DNA of 64,000 nt from Arcobacteraceae bacterium (GCA_021107755.1 JAIOSF010000012.1:24567-88566), one strand, 5' to 3'; positions 17,683-25,877 are shown, numbered from the stretch's first letter. Made by a program: numbers and translations. The notes: a model not told the origin generated them from the sequence alone.

Positions 17683-18930
17683 TTATATATTTGAAAAAAT
17701 TGTATTGAAATGAACCACATCACCAAAAATCAAAATTGCTGGGCTTGGGATATTTTGAGCTGATTTTTCAAGATTCTTTAGAGTTGTAGATACAACTTTT
17801 TGATTAGGTCTGCTTGCATTTGATACTATTGCACAAAGTTTATTTTGATTTATATTTAATTGATTTGCTTCTTCTATAATCTCTTTTATTTTACTTAAGC
17901 CCATCAAAACTACTACTGTATGAGTTTTTAATTTAAGTAAATTTACCCAACTTACATTTACTCTATTACCTTTTAAATGTGCAGAAACAACACTAAATCC
18001 TGTAGAATAACCTCTTGCAGTAATGGGTATACCAGCTGTTGAACACCCACTTATAGAAGAGCTAATACCTGAAATTACTTCTGTAGAAATATTTTCATTT
18101 ATTAAACTCTCTAACTCTTCTGCACCTCTTCCAAAAACAAAAGGATCTCCACTTTTGAGCCTCGCTACTTTTAAATCTTTTTTAGCATATTTAATTATTA
18201 ACTTATTAATCTCTTCTTGTGATTTAGAATGAAAATCTTTTTGTTTTCCTACATAAATTTTTTTTACTGATGTTGGTACAATATCCATAATCTCAGAACT
18301 AATCAGATTATCATATAAAACAACATCTACACTTTTTATAATGTTATATGCTTTTATCGTTAGAAGTTCTACATCACCTAATCCACAACCTACTAAATAA
18401 ACTTGAGTAAATTTCTTTTTAAGCTCCTGTTTTGTTGTTTGAACATCGATAATTCCAGTATCTCTTTCTTTTTGTTTCTTTTTTAAATAGCTTGTTATAT
18501 CTTTGGGAATCAGTTTTTCACACTCATCTCTAAAATATTTTGCCGCCGTTGGTGAAGTGCCATTACTAGAAACAGCTATTTGCAAAGGTTTATTTTTTGT
18601 TAGTGCCATAAAATAAAAGTCACAATATTTTGGTACATCTACAACATTCAACAAAAAAGAATACTTTTTTTTATGTTTGAAAAGTTTTTTTGCAACTTTT
18701 TCATCTCCTGTTGCATCTATAACTATATAATAATCTTTTATATCATTTAATTTAAATTTTTTTATTTCAATATGTCTACATAGATAATTTATCTCTTGTT
18801 TTAACTCTTTTGCAATTATTTTAAACTTTATGTTGTTCTCAGCTAATACTTTTGCTTTTTGCAAGGCTACATTACCTGCGCCTAGCAATAAAATCTTTTG
18901 TTCTTTTAAGAGTATTGGTATTGTTTTCAT
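17683..18930 (-). CDS. cysG: Siroheme synthase CysG (bifunctional)
   Basis: A fusion of precorrin-2 dehydrogenase/ferrochelatase and uroporphyrinogen-III methyltransferase that supplies siroheme to the sulfite reductase. The N-terminal half has KILLLGAGNVALQKAKVL (13-30), VIDATGDEKV and VSSNGTSPTAAKYFRDE. From about 174 the SAM methyltransferase begins with VYLVGCGLGDVELLTIKA, followed by VVLYDNLIS, RLKSGDPFVFGRGAEE and GYSTGFSVVSAH. It has 415 residues, against ~457 in enterobacteria, because the linker and ends are short. It is divergent from yeeE over a shared operator. AGGAAATCGA precedes the ATG. Confidence 0.94.
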   Translation of the reverse strand: MKTIPILLKEQKILLLGAGNVALQKAKVLAENNIKFKIIAKELKQEINYLCRHIEIKKFKLNDIKDYYIVIDATGDEKVAKKLFKHKKKYSFLLNVVDVPKYCDFYFMALTKNKPLQIAVSSNGTSPTAAKYFRDECEKLIPKDITSYLKKKQKERDTGIIDVQTTKQELKKKFTQVYLVGCGLGDVELLTIKAYNIIKSVDVVLYDNLISSEIMDIVPTSVKKIYVGKQKDFHSKSQEEINKLIIKYAKKDLKVARLKSGDPFVFGRGAEELESLINENISTEVISGISSSISGCSTAGIPITARGYSTGFSVVSAHLKGNRVNVSWVNLLKLKTHTVVVLMGLSKIKEIIEEANQLNINQNKLCAIVSNASRPNQKVVSTTLKNLEKSAQNIPSPAILIFGDVVHFNTIFSNI

Positions 18931-18955
18931 TCGATTTCCTCCATTTAATTTTGAA

Positions 18956-18984
18956 ATATTAACTCAATTATTTTTAAATGTCAA
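18956..18984 (-). promoter_or_regulatory. cysG promoter
   Basis: Minus strand TTGACA (18979-18984), 17-nt spacer, TAATAT (18956-18961). The -35 box lies inside the left arm of the long inverted repeat at 18971-19016. Confidence 0.7.
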
Positions 18985-19016
18985 GTAAATCACTTGATTT
19001 ACTTGACATTTAAAAA
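18971..19016. repeat. Long perfect inverted repeat, shared operator between cysG and yeeE
   Basis: Two 22-bp arms (18971-18992 and 18995-19016) are perfectly complementary around a CT centre. The inner dyad AGTAAATC-N4-GATTTACT (18984-19003) is the same as at the rrf2 and cysH promoters. The two outward-facing TTGACA boxes are built into the arms, so one bound protein dimer or tetramer could block both promoters. Confidence 0.85.
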
Positions 19017-19031
19017 TATATTAGATACAAT
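19003..19031 (+). promoter_or_regulatory. yeeE/yedE promoter
   Basis: TTGACA (19003-19008), exact 17-nt spacer, TACAAT (19026-19031), about 33 bases before the ATG at 19064. The -35 box lies within the right arm of the cysG/yeeE inverted repeat. Confidence 0.8.
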
Positions 19032-19063
19032 TCCATTATAAAGAAAGAAAAAAGGATAGATAT

Positions 19064-20143
19064 ATGTTTAATATAGAAAATTATGAAATATACAAAATCA
19101 TAAATATTTTAGGCTTTTTAATTGGTATTGCTTTTGGTATGATTGCACAAAAAAATCAGTTTTGTTTTAGTGGTTCAATTAAAGATTATATTTTAACTAA
19201 CAGTACCAAAAGAGCATCATCAGTTATTATGGCAATGATTGTTGCTATAGTGTCTACTTATATAATCTCCTCATACAATGAAATAGATTTAACTCAAACA
19301 AATTTTTATAGAGATAATATAAACTATTTCTCAATTATATTAGGTGGAGCATTATTTGGGATAGGGATGATGGTTGCGGATGGATGTAGTAGTCGCCACT
19401 TAATAAAATTCTCACAAGGTGATTCAAATTCACTTGTGACTGTAATATTTATAGGGATATTTGCATATGCAACAACAAAAGGGTTTTTAAATTATCCGAT
19501 TTCTCAAATTAGTTCAAATAGTACTTTAATAGACTTATCCTCGTATCTTGAGAATATACAATTAAATATCTATTTTATTATTGTCCCTTTACTTGTAGTC
19601 TTATGGCTTTTAACAAAAAGTTTTAAAAGGGTTTTCTCTTTAAAAGATGGTTTTCTAATAGGATTACTTATATCTTTTGGATGGTATGTAACTGGGGTAT
19701 TAGGTGCTGATGTATTAGAGAAACAAATTAGTTTGACAAGTATGACTTTTGTATACCCTACTGCTAAAACATTAGAATTTTTTACATACTATGAAGTGAA
19801 CGAATTATCATTTAGTATAAGTATAGTGTTAGGTGTGATTTTAGGTGGATTTTTCATGTCTAAAATAAACAAAAAGTTTTCATTTGGTTGTACTTCAAAT
19901 ATAAAAACTAGTAAATTAAAAAGTAGTATGATTGGTGGTGCACTTATGGGTGTTGGTGGTGTAATGGCAATAGGTTGTACAGTAGGACAAGGACTTACAG
20001 GACTTTCAACTCTTGCATTTGCCTCAGTGCTAGCTATATCTTCAATTATGCTTTCAGGATATATAACAGCAATATATCTACACAAAAAAGAGCAACTCCC
20101 TATGTGTTTTGTTTTTGACTGGGAAGAGGTAGATTCAAAATAA
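19064..20143 (+). CDS. YeeE/YedE family transporter (probable thiosulfate/sulfur import)
   Basis: A 359-residue polytopic membrane protein with the internal duplication of YeeE/YedE. Each half has paired Cys-containing loops: QKNQFCFSGSIK and VADGCSSRHLIKF in the first, FSFGCTSNIK and AIGCTVGQGLTG in the second. In the thiosulfate transporter TsuA (YeeE) these conserved cysteines pass thiosulfate through the membrane. It shares a divergent operator with cysG and so belongs to the sulfur-starvation regulon. Both halves are in one chain here. Substrate is inferred as thiosulfate or a related sulfur compound. AAAAAAGGAT precedes the ATG. Confidence 0.9.
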   Translation: MFNIENYEIYKIINILGFLIGIAFGMIAQKNQFCFSGSIKDYILTNSTKRASSVIMAMIVAIVSTYIISSYNEIDLTQTNFYRDNINYFSIILGGALFGIGMMVADGCSSRHLIKFSQGDSNSLVTVIFIGIFAYATTKGFLNYPISQISSNSTLIDLSSYLENIQLNIYFIIVPLLVVLWLLTKSFKRVFSLKDGFLIGLLISFGWYVTGVLGADVLEKQISLTSMTFVYPTAKTLEFFTYYEVNELSFSISIVLGVILGGFFMSKINKKFSFGCTSNIKTSKLKSSMIGGALMGVGGVMAIGCTVGQGLTGLSTLAFASVLAISSIMLSGYITAIYLHKKEQLPMCFVFDWEEVDSK

Positions 20144-20173
20144 ATATTATCTAAAGTATTTTAGATAATATTT
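20142..20173. terminator. Bidirectional terminator between yeeE and the zinc-ribbon gene
   Basis: A perfect 14-bp inverted repeat (20142-20155 and 20160-20173, loop GTAT) spans both convergent stop codons. It is entirely A/T apart from one C-G pair, with A- and T-rich ends, which suits a two-way terminator. Confidence 0.7.
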
Positions 20174-20807
20174 CAACTCTTTGATCTTTTGTATAGTTGA
20201 ATTTAAACTCACACTCTTTTAAATAGTAAAAAAAATTTTCACTATTAACACCTTTATATTGTAAAATAGTATTTTCAAAAAAATTCCAAAACTGTACAAT
20301 AGGGTTTTCCATTTTTTTTGTTTTTGCTATTTTATTAAACATCATAAAATGTGAAAACTCTCTAAAATAAACCTCTTCTAAATTATCACTTCTATACTGT
20401 TCTTTATATCTATTGAGGTTTGGCATCAAAAGATTATAGACTTTATTATCATCATAACAAAAGGTTAAAAAATTTTGTGCCTCAAAAATATTTTCTTTGA
20501 TTTTCTTTTTGCTTTTAGGTAGATATACATATTCATCATATTGGCTTGTTTCATACAAAGAGTATTGAGCTTCTAAATAAGAAGCTAGATACTTCCTATA
20601 GTTTATAAATCTTTTTTGTACTGTTATATAGTTAGTTTCTAAACTCTTAGCTGTTTCATTTACATTGTTATCATTACAAAAAGATTCACAAATTTTTTCA
20701 TCTAAAAGAATTTTATTTGGACTAAATTTTCTTTTGCACTTTGAACATTTTTCTTGGTTTGTTTTTAACTTATAAGTAACACTATAGTTACAATATGGAC
20801 AATTCAT
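20151..20807 (-). CDS. Zinc-ribbon/helix-turn-helix protein of unknown function
   Basis: Residues 1-30 form a zinc ribbon (CPYC ... CSKCKRKFSPNK) of the kind found at the N-terminus of IS1595/InsA-type transposases. A helix-turn-helix-like segment (NVNETAKSLETNYITVQKRFINYRKYL) follows at about 47-73. The remaining ~145 residues are acidic/aromatic and show no DDE or other nuclease motif. No terminal repeats or target duplications flank it, so I do not call it an insertion element. It may be a regulator derived from a transposase; it lies divergent from hupE, so control of the hydrogenase/nickel genes is possible but not shown. Not recognised further. Confidence 0.7.
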   Translation of the reverse strand: MNCPYCNYSVTYKLKTNQEKCSKCKRKFSPNKILLDEKICESFCNDNNVNETAKSLETNYITVQKRFINYRKYLASYLEAQYSLYETSQYDEYVYLPKSKKKIKENIFEAQNFLTFCYDDNKVYNLLMPNLNRYKEQYRSDNLEEVYFREFSHFMMFNKIAKTKKMENPIVQFWNFFENTILQYKGVNSENFFYYLKECEFKFNYTKDQRVEILSKIL

Positions 20808-20930
20808 CTATGATTGTATCATTTTTAGTCCCAAAAGTATATAAGAAATTGTTTTTTTTATATTAGTTTTAATTATTTTAGTCAAAATATGAATATTAAT
20901 TCACATTAGTGGATATCAAAAGGGGTATTT

Positions 20931-21440
20931 ATGAAAATTTTAGTGTTAATTTTAGCTTTAAGTAGTTTGGTTTTGGGTCATACAAGTATGCTTGAGCATG
21001 GTGGTTTTATGAGTGGTTTTATGCACCCTATTAGTGGACTTGATCATATTTTAGCAATGATTGGTGTTGGTATGGTTGCATTTTATGCTACACAAAAAGG
21101 GTTTTTAACTCTTATTGCATTTATAGGAGCTATGATACTAGCAGCAACAGCTGGATATAATGGTGTACAACTTATAGGTATGGAAGCTGGAATTTTAATC
21201 TCAATTGCAGTAGTATTTGGTCTAATTGGATTTGCTTCTAAGCTTCCTATTGGTACTATTGTAGCAGTAGTTGCATTTTTTGGTATGTTTCATGGATTTG
21301 CTCATGGGGCAGAGTTTACAACAGGAAGTTTTATGGCGTATATGGCTGGGTTTTCAAGTTCAACTTTAATACTACACTTAAGTGGTATGGCTATAGCTTA
21401 TCTCTATTCAAAAAAACTACAAGTTGCTTTTAACAACTAA
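20931..21440 (+). CDS. hupE: HupE/UreJ family protein (nickel/hydrogenase accessory)
   Basis: A 169-residue membrane protein with an N-terminal signal-like helix (MKILVLILALSSLVLG) and the HupE/UreJ signature HPISGLDHILAMIGVGMVAF at about 32-51, then three or four further helices, including FHGFAHGAEF. The His-rich motifs are those of proteins thought to pass Ni(II) for NiFe-hydrogenase or urease; no urease genes are seen. It starts the hupE-nicO-hypBCD run; AGGGG precedes the ATG. Confidence 0.9.
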   Translation: MKILVLILALSSLVLGHTSMLEHGGFMSGFMHPISGLDHILAMIGVGMVAFYATQKGFLTLIAFIGAMILAATAGYNGVQLIGMEAGILISIAVVFGLIGFASKLPIGTIVAVVAFFGMFHGFAHGAEFTTGSFMAYMAGFSSSTLILHLSGMAIAYLYSKKLQVAFNN

Positions 21441-21461
21441 TAATATAACTAAAGAGGTAAG

Positions 21462-22559
21462 ATGGAATTAGGTTTACTACTAATATTTTGGTATGGTATT
21501 TTACATGCTTTTGGACCTGACCATCTTACTGCTATTGCTGACTTTTCAATTGGTAAATCTAAAAAGAAGACCCTACTTATTACAATAGCCTTTGCCATAG
21601 GACATGGTGTGATGCTCTTTATATTTGCAAAAATTCTAGAGTATTATAGTCTCCCTGAATATATAACAAACTATGGAGATATCATAAGCTCTATTGTAAT
21701 TTTATCTATGGGTTTATATATATTATTTATGGTGTTTTCAAATCGAATACAACTAAAAGTTCATAATCATCAAGGGAAAGATCATATCCATATATGGTTT
21801 GGGAAAAACCATGAACATGATAATACCGCTACAGCAAGTGCATTTACTATTGGTGCTTTAATGGGTATTGGTGGAGTTAGAGGTATGCTTGTAACACTAG
21901 GTCTGATAGAGGGAAAAAGTGTTGATTTTATTTTAATTTTGATGTTTGTATTGGGGGTAAGTGTAGTTTTTGTATCTCTTGGTGTTATCATACTTTATAT
22001 AAATCAAAACCTACTTAATAATCTACAAAACATTAGAAGAGTATTTACAACAGTTGGGATTATCTCTGTAATTGTAGGGGCAAATATGCTTTTTACTCCA
22101 CACTCCCATGCAGTGATAATAGAACCAAATATCCAAGGTATTGAAAATCATTCACATCCTCATCCATTAAACGATGAATTAAACAATGCTGATGCATTAG
22201 TTCAAAGTAAAACAAAATCTGATATGACATACAAACAGATGATGCAAAGAATGGGTGAAGCTTATAAGATGATGCAAACAGGTATAATAAATCAAAATAA
22301 AGAATTAGTAAAAATGGGAATTTGGATGATAGATAATCACCCAGCACCTAAAGAGAAACCTTGGAGCATTGTCAAAGAAAAAGATAAAGAAAGTTTTAAA
22401 AAAACTTTGATAGCATACAATAATTTGCTACATTCAAGTAGTAATACAATAAATCAATCACTTAACAGTGATGATTGGGTAGAGATAAATAAAAAAGTAT
22501 TTGAGTTATCAAATCATTGTTTATCTTGCCATCATTTATGGAAAAATAATTTAAAATAA
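21462..22559 (+). CDS. NicO-type nickel permease with C-terminal cytochrome c'-like domain
   Basis: Residues 1-215 are a NicO/UreH-like permease: LHAFGPDHLTAIADFSIGKSKKK has the H-x4-DH nickel motif in helix I, followed by AIGHGVMLFIF, a His-rich loop (VHNHQGKDHIHIWFGKNHEHD), AFTIGALMGIGGVRGM and a last helix near TVGIISVIVGANML. From about 245 a helical soluble tail of ~120 residues follows (TYKQMMQRMGEAYKMMQ ... FELSNHCLSCHHLW) ending in CLSCH, a c-type heme motif placed near the C-terminus as in cytochromes c' and c556. The fusion is unusual for this family. It lies 21 bases after hupE and 9 before hypB, so nickel for hydrogenase is the likely cargo; what the heme would do is unknown. Confidence 0.87.
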   Translation: MELGLLLIFWYGILHAFGPDHLTAIADFSIGKSKKKTLLITIAFAIGHGVMLFIFAKILEYYSLPEYITNYGDIISSIVILSMGLYILFMVFSNRIQLKVHNHQGKDHIHIWFGKNHEHDNTATASAFTIGALMGIGGVRGMLVTLGLIEGKSVDFILILMFVLGVSVVFVSLGVIILYINQNLLNNLQNIRRVFTTVGIISVIVGANMLFTPHSHAVIIEPNIQGIENHSHPHPLNDELNNADALVQSKTKSDMTYKQMMQRMGEAYKMMQTGIINQNKELVKMGIWMIDNHPAPKEKPWSIVKEKDKESFKKTLIAYNNLLHSSSNTINQSLNSDDWVEINKKVFELSNHCLSCHHLWKNNLK

Positions 22560-22568
22560 GGAAATAAT

Positions 22569-23351
22569 ATGTGTAAAGATTGCGGTTGTAGTATAACAGA
22601 CCACGAACACCACCATGACCATAGTCATGACCAAGAGGGACATCACCACCATCACCATGGTGACAAAATGGATAATATCCATGCAAATCCACAACTAAAT
22701 GATAAAAAAACAGTTGATGTAATCAAAAAAATATTAGATAAAAATGACCATGAAGCAGCTCACAATAGAGCTCACTTTGACAATCATAATGTACTAGCAA
22801 TCAATCTAATGTCAAGCCCAGGAAGTGGGAAAACAACACTTTTAGAAAAATTAGCAGATATAACACCTTTTAAGTTTGGTGTTGTTGAGGGTGATTTAGA
22901 AACCTCAAGAGATGCTGATAGACTTAAAGCCAAAGGTATCCCTGCATACCAAATACAAACAGGCTCAGCTTGTCACCTTGATGCTTTTATGGTACACAAA
23001 GGGCTTCACGATATGCCTTTAGATGAGATTGATGTATGTTTTGTAGAAAATGTTGGAAACCTTGTATGTCCAGCATCTTATGATGTAGGAACTCATCTTA
23101 ATATTGTACTCGTAAGTGTACCAGAAGGAAATGATAAAATAGAAAAATATCCAGTAATGTTTAGATGTGCGGACTTAGTTCTTATCACTAAAACTGACCT
23201 TTTACCGCATTTTGATTATGATATAGAGCATGAGAAAAAAGAAGCAAGAAAATTAAAACCGAATGTAGATATACTAGAGGTAAATGTACATGATGAAGAG
23301 TCTTTAAAAAAAATAGTAAACTGGATAAAATTTAAAATGGAGATGCGATAA
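22569..23351 (+). CDS. hypB: Hydrogenase nickel incorporation GTPase HypB
   Basis: A metallochaperone GTPase that delivers Ni to the hydrogenase large subunit with HypA. The N-terminus MCKDCGC is the high-affinity Ni motif (CxxCGC), followed by a natural His-rich stretch (about 13-32) that can store Ni or Zn. The GTPase core has SSPGSGKTTLLEKL (P-loop, about 78-91), EGDLETSRDADRL, the metal-site Cys/His in GSACHLDA, ENVGNLVCPA, and TKTDLLPH. 260 residues. It is followed one base later by hypC. Confidence 0.97.
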   Translation: MCKDCGCSITDHEHHHDHSHDQEGHHHHHHGDKMDNIHANPQLNDKKTVDVIKKILDKNDHEAAHNRAHFDNHNVLAINLMSSPGSGKTTLLEKLADITPFKFGVVEGDLETSRDADRLKAKGIPAYQIQTGSACHLDAFMVHKGLHDMPLDEIDVCFVENVGNLVCPASYDVGTHLNIVLVSVPEGNDKIEKYPVMFRCADLVLITKTDLLPHFDYDIEHEKKEARKLKPNVDILEVNVHDEESLKKIVNWIKFKMEMR

Positions 23352-23352
23352 T

Positions 23353-23637
23353 ATGTGCTTATCAATACCAAGTAAAGTTACAAAAATAGATAAAGAAAAC
23401 AATATGGCTACAGTTGATACTATGGGTATTAGCCGTGATGCTAGTTTAGATTTAATGGAAGAAGGTGATGTAAAAATTGGGGATTATGTTCTACTTCATA
23501 TTGGGTTTATTATGAATAAGATTGATGAAGAAGATGCCCTAGCCTCCCTTGAAACCTATCAAGAAATACTCGATGTTATGGATGAAGAGGAGAGGCAGAA
23601 AGCTATCCAAGAGAGTGATAACTGCCCAAATGGATAA
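23353..23637 (+). CDS. hypC: Hydrogenase maturation chaperone HypC
   Basis: A 94-residue member of the HypC/HybG family, which binds HypD and the hydrogenase large subunit precursor during Fe(CN)2CO assembly. The essential N-terminal Cys is in MCLSIPSKV, and GDYVLLHIGFIMNKIDEEDA matches the family's OB-fold end. A C-terminal acidic tail (EEERQKAIQESDNCPNG) extends it slightly beyond ~75-90 residue relatives. Its stop overlaps the hypD start by eight bases, implying coupled translation. Confidence 0.95.
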   Translation: MCLSIPSKVTKIDKENNMATVDTMGISRDASLDLMEEGDVKIGDYVLLHIGFIMNKIDEEDALASLETYQEILDVMDEEERQKAIQESDNCPNG

Positions 23638-24754
23638 GTTAAATCTCAAAGATTTATATGATGGTTTTCGGCAACCTGAAGTTATAAAATCTTATGCCAA
23701 ACTGATTTCACAAGAAGCTACAAAGCTACCAAAACCAATAAATATTATGGAAGTGTGTGGTGGACATACTCACTCTATTATGAAGTATGGTCTCAATCAA
23801 CTTTTACCCCAAAATGTAAACTTTATCCATGGACCAGGTTGTCCTGTATGTGTGATGCCAAAAGAGAGAATTGATCATGCCTATACTCTTTCACTACAAG
23901 AAAATGTGATACTTGTAACATTAGGTGATATGATAAAAGTACCTGGAAGTAACGGAAACTTACAAGATGCAAGAGCAAAAGGTGCAGATGTACGATTTGT
24001 TTACTCTCCACTTGAATGTCTTAAAATTGCTAATCAAAATCCAGATAAAACTATCATATTTTTTGCCATTGGATTTGAAACAACAACCCCTATGACTACA
24101 GCTCTTATAAACCAAGTGATAAAAAAAGATATTAAAAATATACTTTTTCATATCAACCATATCACAGTACCAGAGCCTATGAGAGTTTTACTCGATGATA
24201 AAACAAATACTATTGATGCTTTTATAGGACCATCACATGTAAGTGTTATAAGTGGAAGTAAAATTTATGATGAGTTTGCAAATAAATATAACAAACCTGT
24301 TGTTGTAAGTGGATTTGAACCACTTGATGTGATGCAGTCTGTTTTGATGATTTTAAAACAGTTCAATGAAGAAAGATGCGAAGTTGAAGTGGAATATAGT
24401 AGAAGTGTCTCAAAAGATGGTAACCTTGTAGCACAAAAACTCAACGATAAATACTTTGAAAGAAGAGAACATTTTAGATGGAGAGGGATTGGGGATATTG
24501 CAAATAGTGCTTTAAAACTAAAAGATAAGTATGCCTATTTAGATGCCGAAGTAAAATATGCTGATATTCTTCCAACAAAACTTATAGATGACCACAAGCT
24601 ATGTATTTGTGGAGAGATACTTAAAGGGAAAGCAAATCCAAAAGATTGTAAAGTTTTTGGAACTGCTTGTACACCATCTTCTCCTTTAGGAAGTTGTATG
24701 GTAAGTAGCGAAGGTGCTTGTGCTGCGTATTACAAGTATGGTAATTTACTTTAA
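23630..24754 (+). CDS. hypD: Hydrogenase formation protein HypD
   Basis: HypD holds a [4Fe-4S] cluster and assembles the Fe(CN)2CO group with HypC and HypE. Key motifs: EVCGGHTHSIMKYGL, HGPGCPVCVMPKERID, ATTFETT-like FAIGFETTTPMT, GPSHVSVISG, and the C-terminal cysteine set (CICGEILKGKANPKDC ... FGTACTPSSPLGSCMVSSEGAC). I use ATG 23630 (374 residues, MDKLNLKDLYDGF), overlapping the hypC stop; an upstream in-frame ATG at 23549 would add 27 residues that lie wholly inside hypC and do not look like HypD. It ends the first hyp block. Confidence 0.95.
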   Translation: MDKLNLKDLYDGFRQPEVIKSYAKLISQEATKLPKPINIMEVCGGHTHSIMKYGLNQLLPQNVNFIHGPGCPVCVMPKERIDHAYTLSLQENVILVTLGDMIKVPGSNGNLQDARAKGADVRFVYSPLECLKIANQNPDKTIIFFAIGFETTTPMTTALINQVIKKDIKNILFHINHITVPEPMRVLLDDKTNTIDAFIGPSHVSVISGSKIYDEFANKYNKPVVVSGFEPLDVMQSVLMILKQFNEERCEVEVEYSRSVSKDGNLVAQKLNDKYFERREHFRWRGIGDIANSALKLKDKYAYLDAEVKYADILPTKLIDDHKLCICGEILKGKANPKDCKVFGTACTPSSPLGSCMVSSEGACAAYYKYGNLL

Positions 24755-24778
24755 AAAAATGTCTGATACCTTAACAGA

Positions 24779-24807
24779 TTGACATAAGTATTATTATGTA
24801 GTACAAT
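24779..24807 (+). promoter_or_regulatory. Strong sigma-70 promoter of the RHH/PIN toxin-antitoxin pair
   Basis: TTGACA (24779-24784), 17-nt spacer, TACAAT (24802-24807), 32 bases before the antitoxin ATG. It shows that the toxin-antitoxin genes have their own promoter and are not simply part of the hyp operon. Confidence 0.75.
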
Positions 24808-24839
24808 TATGTATATATTTTTATGTAAAGGATTATGTA

Positions 24840-25085
24840 ATGAGTGCAAATGATGTTAGAAAAAACTTTGTGTTTAAAAAAGATGTTGCACAGCACCTTG
24901 AAGAGATAGCAAAAAGAGAGAATAAATCTATGACAAAAGTTGTAGAGGAGCTTGTAGAGAAAAAGTATAGTGAAGTAAGTAAGGAAGAGAAATTAAAAGC
25001 AGTTCATGCTTTTTTTGAAGGAACAAAAGGGATGTTTGAACCGGGCATGACTATACAGTCTATCAAGGCAAATATGGATGTATAA
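24840..25085 (+). CDS. Ribbon-helix-helix type antitoxin
   Basis: 81 residues with an Arc/CopG-like core: a strand (NDVRKNFVFKKDV) and two helices (AQHLEEIAKREN, SMTKVVEELVEKKY), followed by an acidic/hydrophobic tail (KAVHAFFEGTKGMFEPGMTIQSIKANMDV) suited to wrapping the toxin. Its end overlaps the PIN-domain gene by eight bases, the usual antitoxin-first layout. The family name is inferred from fold pattern and context. Autoregulation at the promoter upstream is likely. Confidence 0.8.
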   Translation: MSANDVRKNFVFKKDVAQHLEEIAKRENKSMTKVVEELVEKKYSEVSKEEKLKAVHAFFEGTKGMFEPGMTIQSIKANMDV

Positions 25086-25500
25086 AAAAGTATTCTTAGA
25101 TGCAAATATATTTATAGATAAAGAAGATGAAACTAGAGATTTAGACAAGAATAGTTTAAAAGTTTTATCCTCTCTACTTAGCAATGATGTGGAACTTTTT
25201 ACAAGTTGTGATTTGATAACTACTATTTACTATATACTCGCAAAAAAAGATAAACAAAAAGCTCTTGAAGCAATTGAAAATATAAATAAAATCTGCAAAA
25301 TTATAGATTTCACAAATATTGAAGTGAATCAAACTTGCGCACTTATGAAAGAAAATCCAAAATTTAAAGACCTTGAAGATACTATTCAATATATCTTAGC
25401 TAAAAAAGAAGGATGTAATTTAATTATCTCAAATGATAAAGAGTTTGCTTGTGATGAGATAGAGTTAGTAACGACTAAAGAGTTTTTAGAAAAAATATAA
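25078..25500 (+). CDS. PIN-domain toxin (VapC-like ribonuclease)
   Basis: 140 residues of PIN fold: VFLDANIFIDKED with the first acidic residue (Asp8), an acidic residue in FTSCDLITTIYYILAK, FKDLEDTIQYILAKKEGCNLIISNDKEF with the central Asp/Glu pair, and the TNDKDF-like ISNDKEF. These are the metal ligands of PIN nucleases, which as VapC toxins cleave tRNA or other RNA. ATGTATAA shared with the antitoxin stop gives translational coupling. Confidence 0.85.
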   Translation: MYKKVFLDANIFIDKEDETRDLDKNSLKVLSSLLSNDVELFTSCDLITTIYYILAKKDKQKALEAIENINKICKIIDFTNIEVNQTCALMKENPKFKDLEDTIQYILAKKEGCNLIISNDKEFACDEIELVTTKEFLEKI

Positions 25501-25510
25501 TAGGCTAAAA

Positions 25511-25864
25511 ATGGATATAGAAAAAATAAAACAAAGAATACAAAAATTTAGTGATGATAGAGATTGGAACTCGCATCATAATCCTAAAAATCTTGTCATG
25601 GCACTCACAGGTGAAGTTGGAGAGCTCAATGAGATATTTCAGTGGCTTGATTTTGATGACTCTACAAATCTTCCCCCTGAGGTATTAGAGCACACAAAAG
25701 AGGAAGTGGCAGACATAGCTATCTATCTTATTCGTCTTTGTATGAAACTTGATATAGATTTAGAGGATACAATTCATAGTAAAATGGGTAAAAATGAGAT
25801 AAAATACCCTCCACAAAGTTCATCTGGTAATCAGAAAAAATATGGTAAAAGTATAAATAGATAA
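25511..25864 (+). CDS. MazG-like nucleotide pyrophosphohydrolase
   Basis: 117 residues of the all-alpha MazG/RS21-C6 fold. The metal-binding motifs are EVGELNEIFQW near 36 and KEEVADIAIYLIRL near 63 (E-x2-E and E-x3-D). RDWNSHHNPKNLVMALTGE is typical of the DCTPP1/RS21-C6 branch, which hydrolyses dCTP or modified dNTPs to the monophosphate. It follows the PIN toxin by 10 bases and precedes the acyl-CoA-dehydrogenase-like gene by 13, so may be cotranscribed. Substrate is unknown. Confidence 0.87.
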   Translation: MDIEKIKQRIQKFSDDRDWNSHHNPKNLVMALTGEVGELNEIFQWLDFDDSTNLPPEVLEHTKEEVADIAIYLIRLCMKLDIDLEDTIHSKMGKNEIKYPPQSSSGNQKKYGKSINR

Positions 25865-25877
25865 AAGGTAAAACTCC

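Noticed and set aside
12293..19031. Recurring TTGACAT blocks as a CRISPR or dispersed repeat
   Set aside because: Only four copies, each the -35 box plus an adjacent dyad at a promoter; no spacers between them.
20151..20807. Zinc-ribbon gene as an IS1595-type insertion sequence
   Set aside because: No DDE domain, no terminal inverted repeats and no target duplication; the nearby inverted repeat at 20142-20173 is a terminator across convergent stops.
22569..22670. Run of six His codons near the hypB start, like a purification tag or cloning artefact
   Set aside because: His-rich N-termini after the CxxCGC motif are natural in many HypB proteins (nickel storage), and the codons are mixed CAC/CAT in a normal genomic context.
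23549..23629. Long hypD start at 23549
   Set aside because: The extra 27 codons lie entirely inside hypC in another frame and do not resemble HypD; ATG 23630 gives the normal HypD start.
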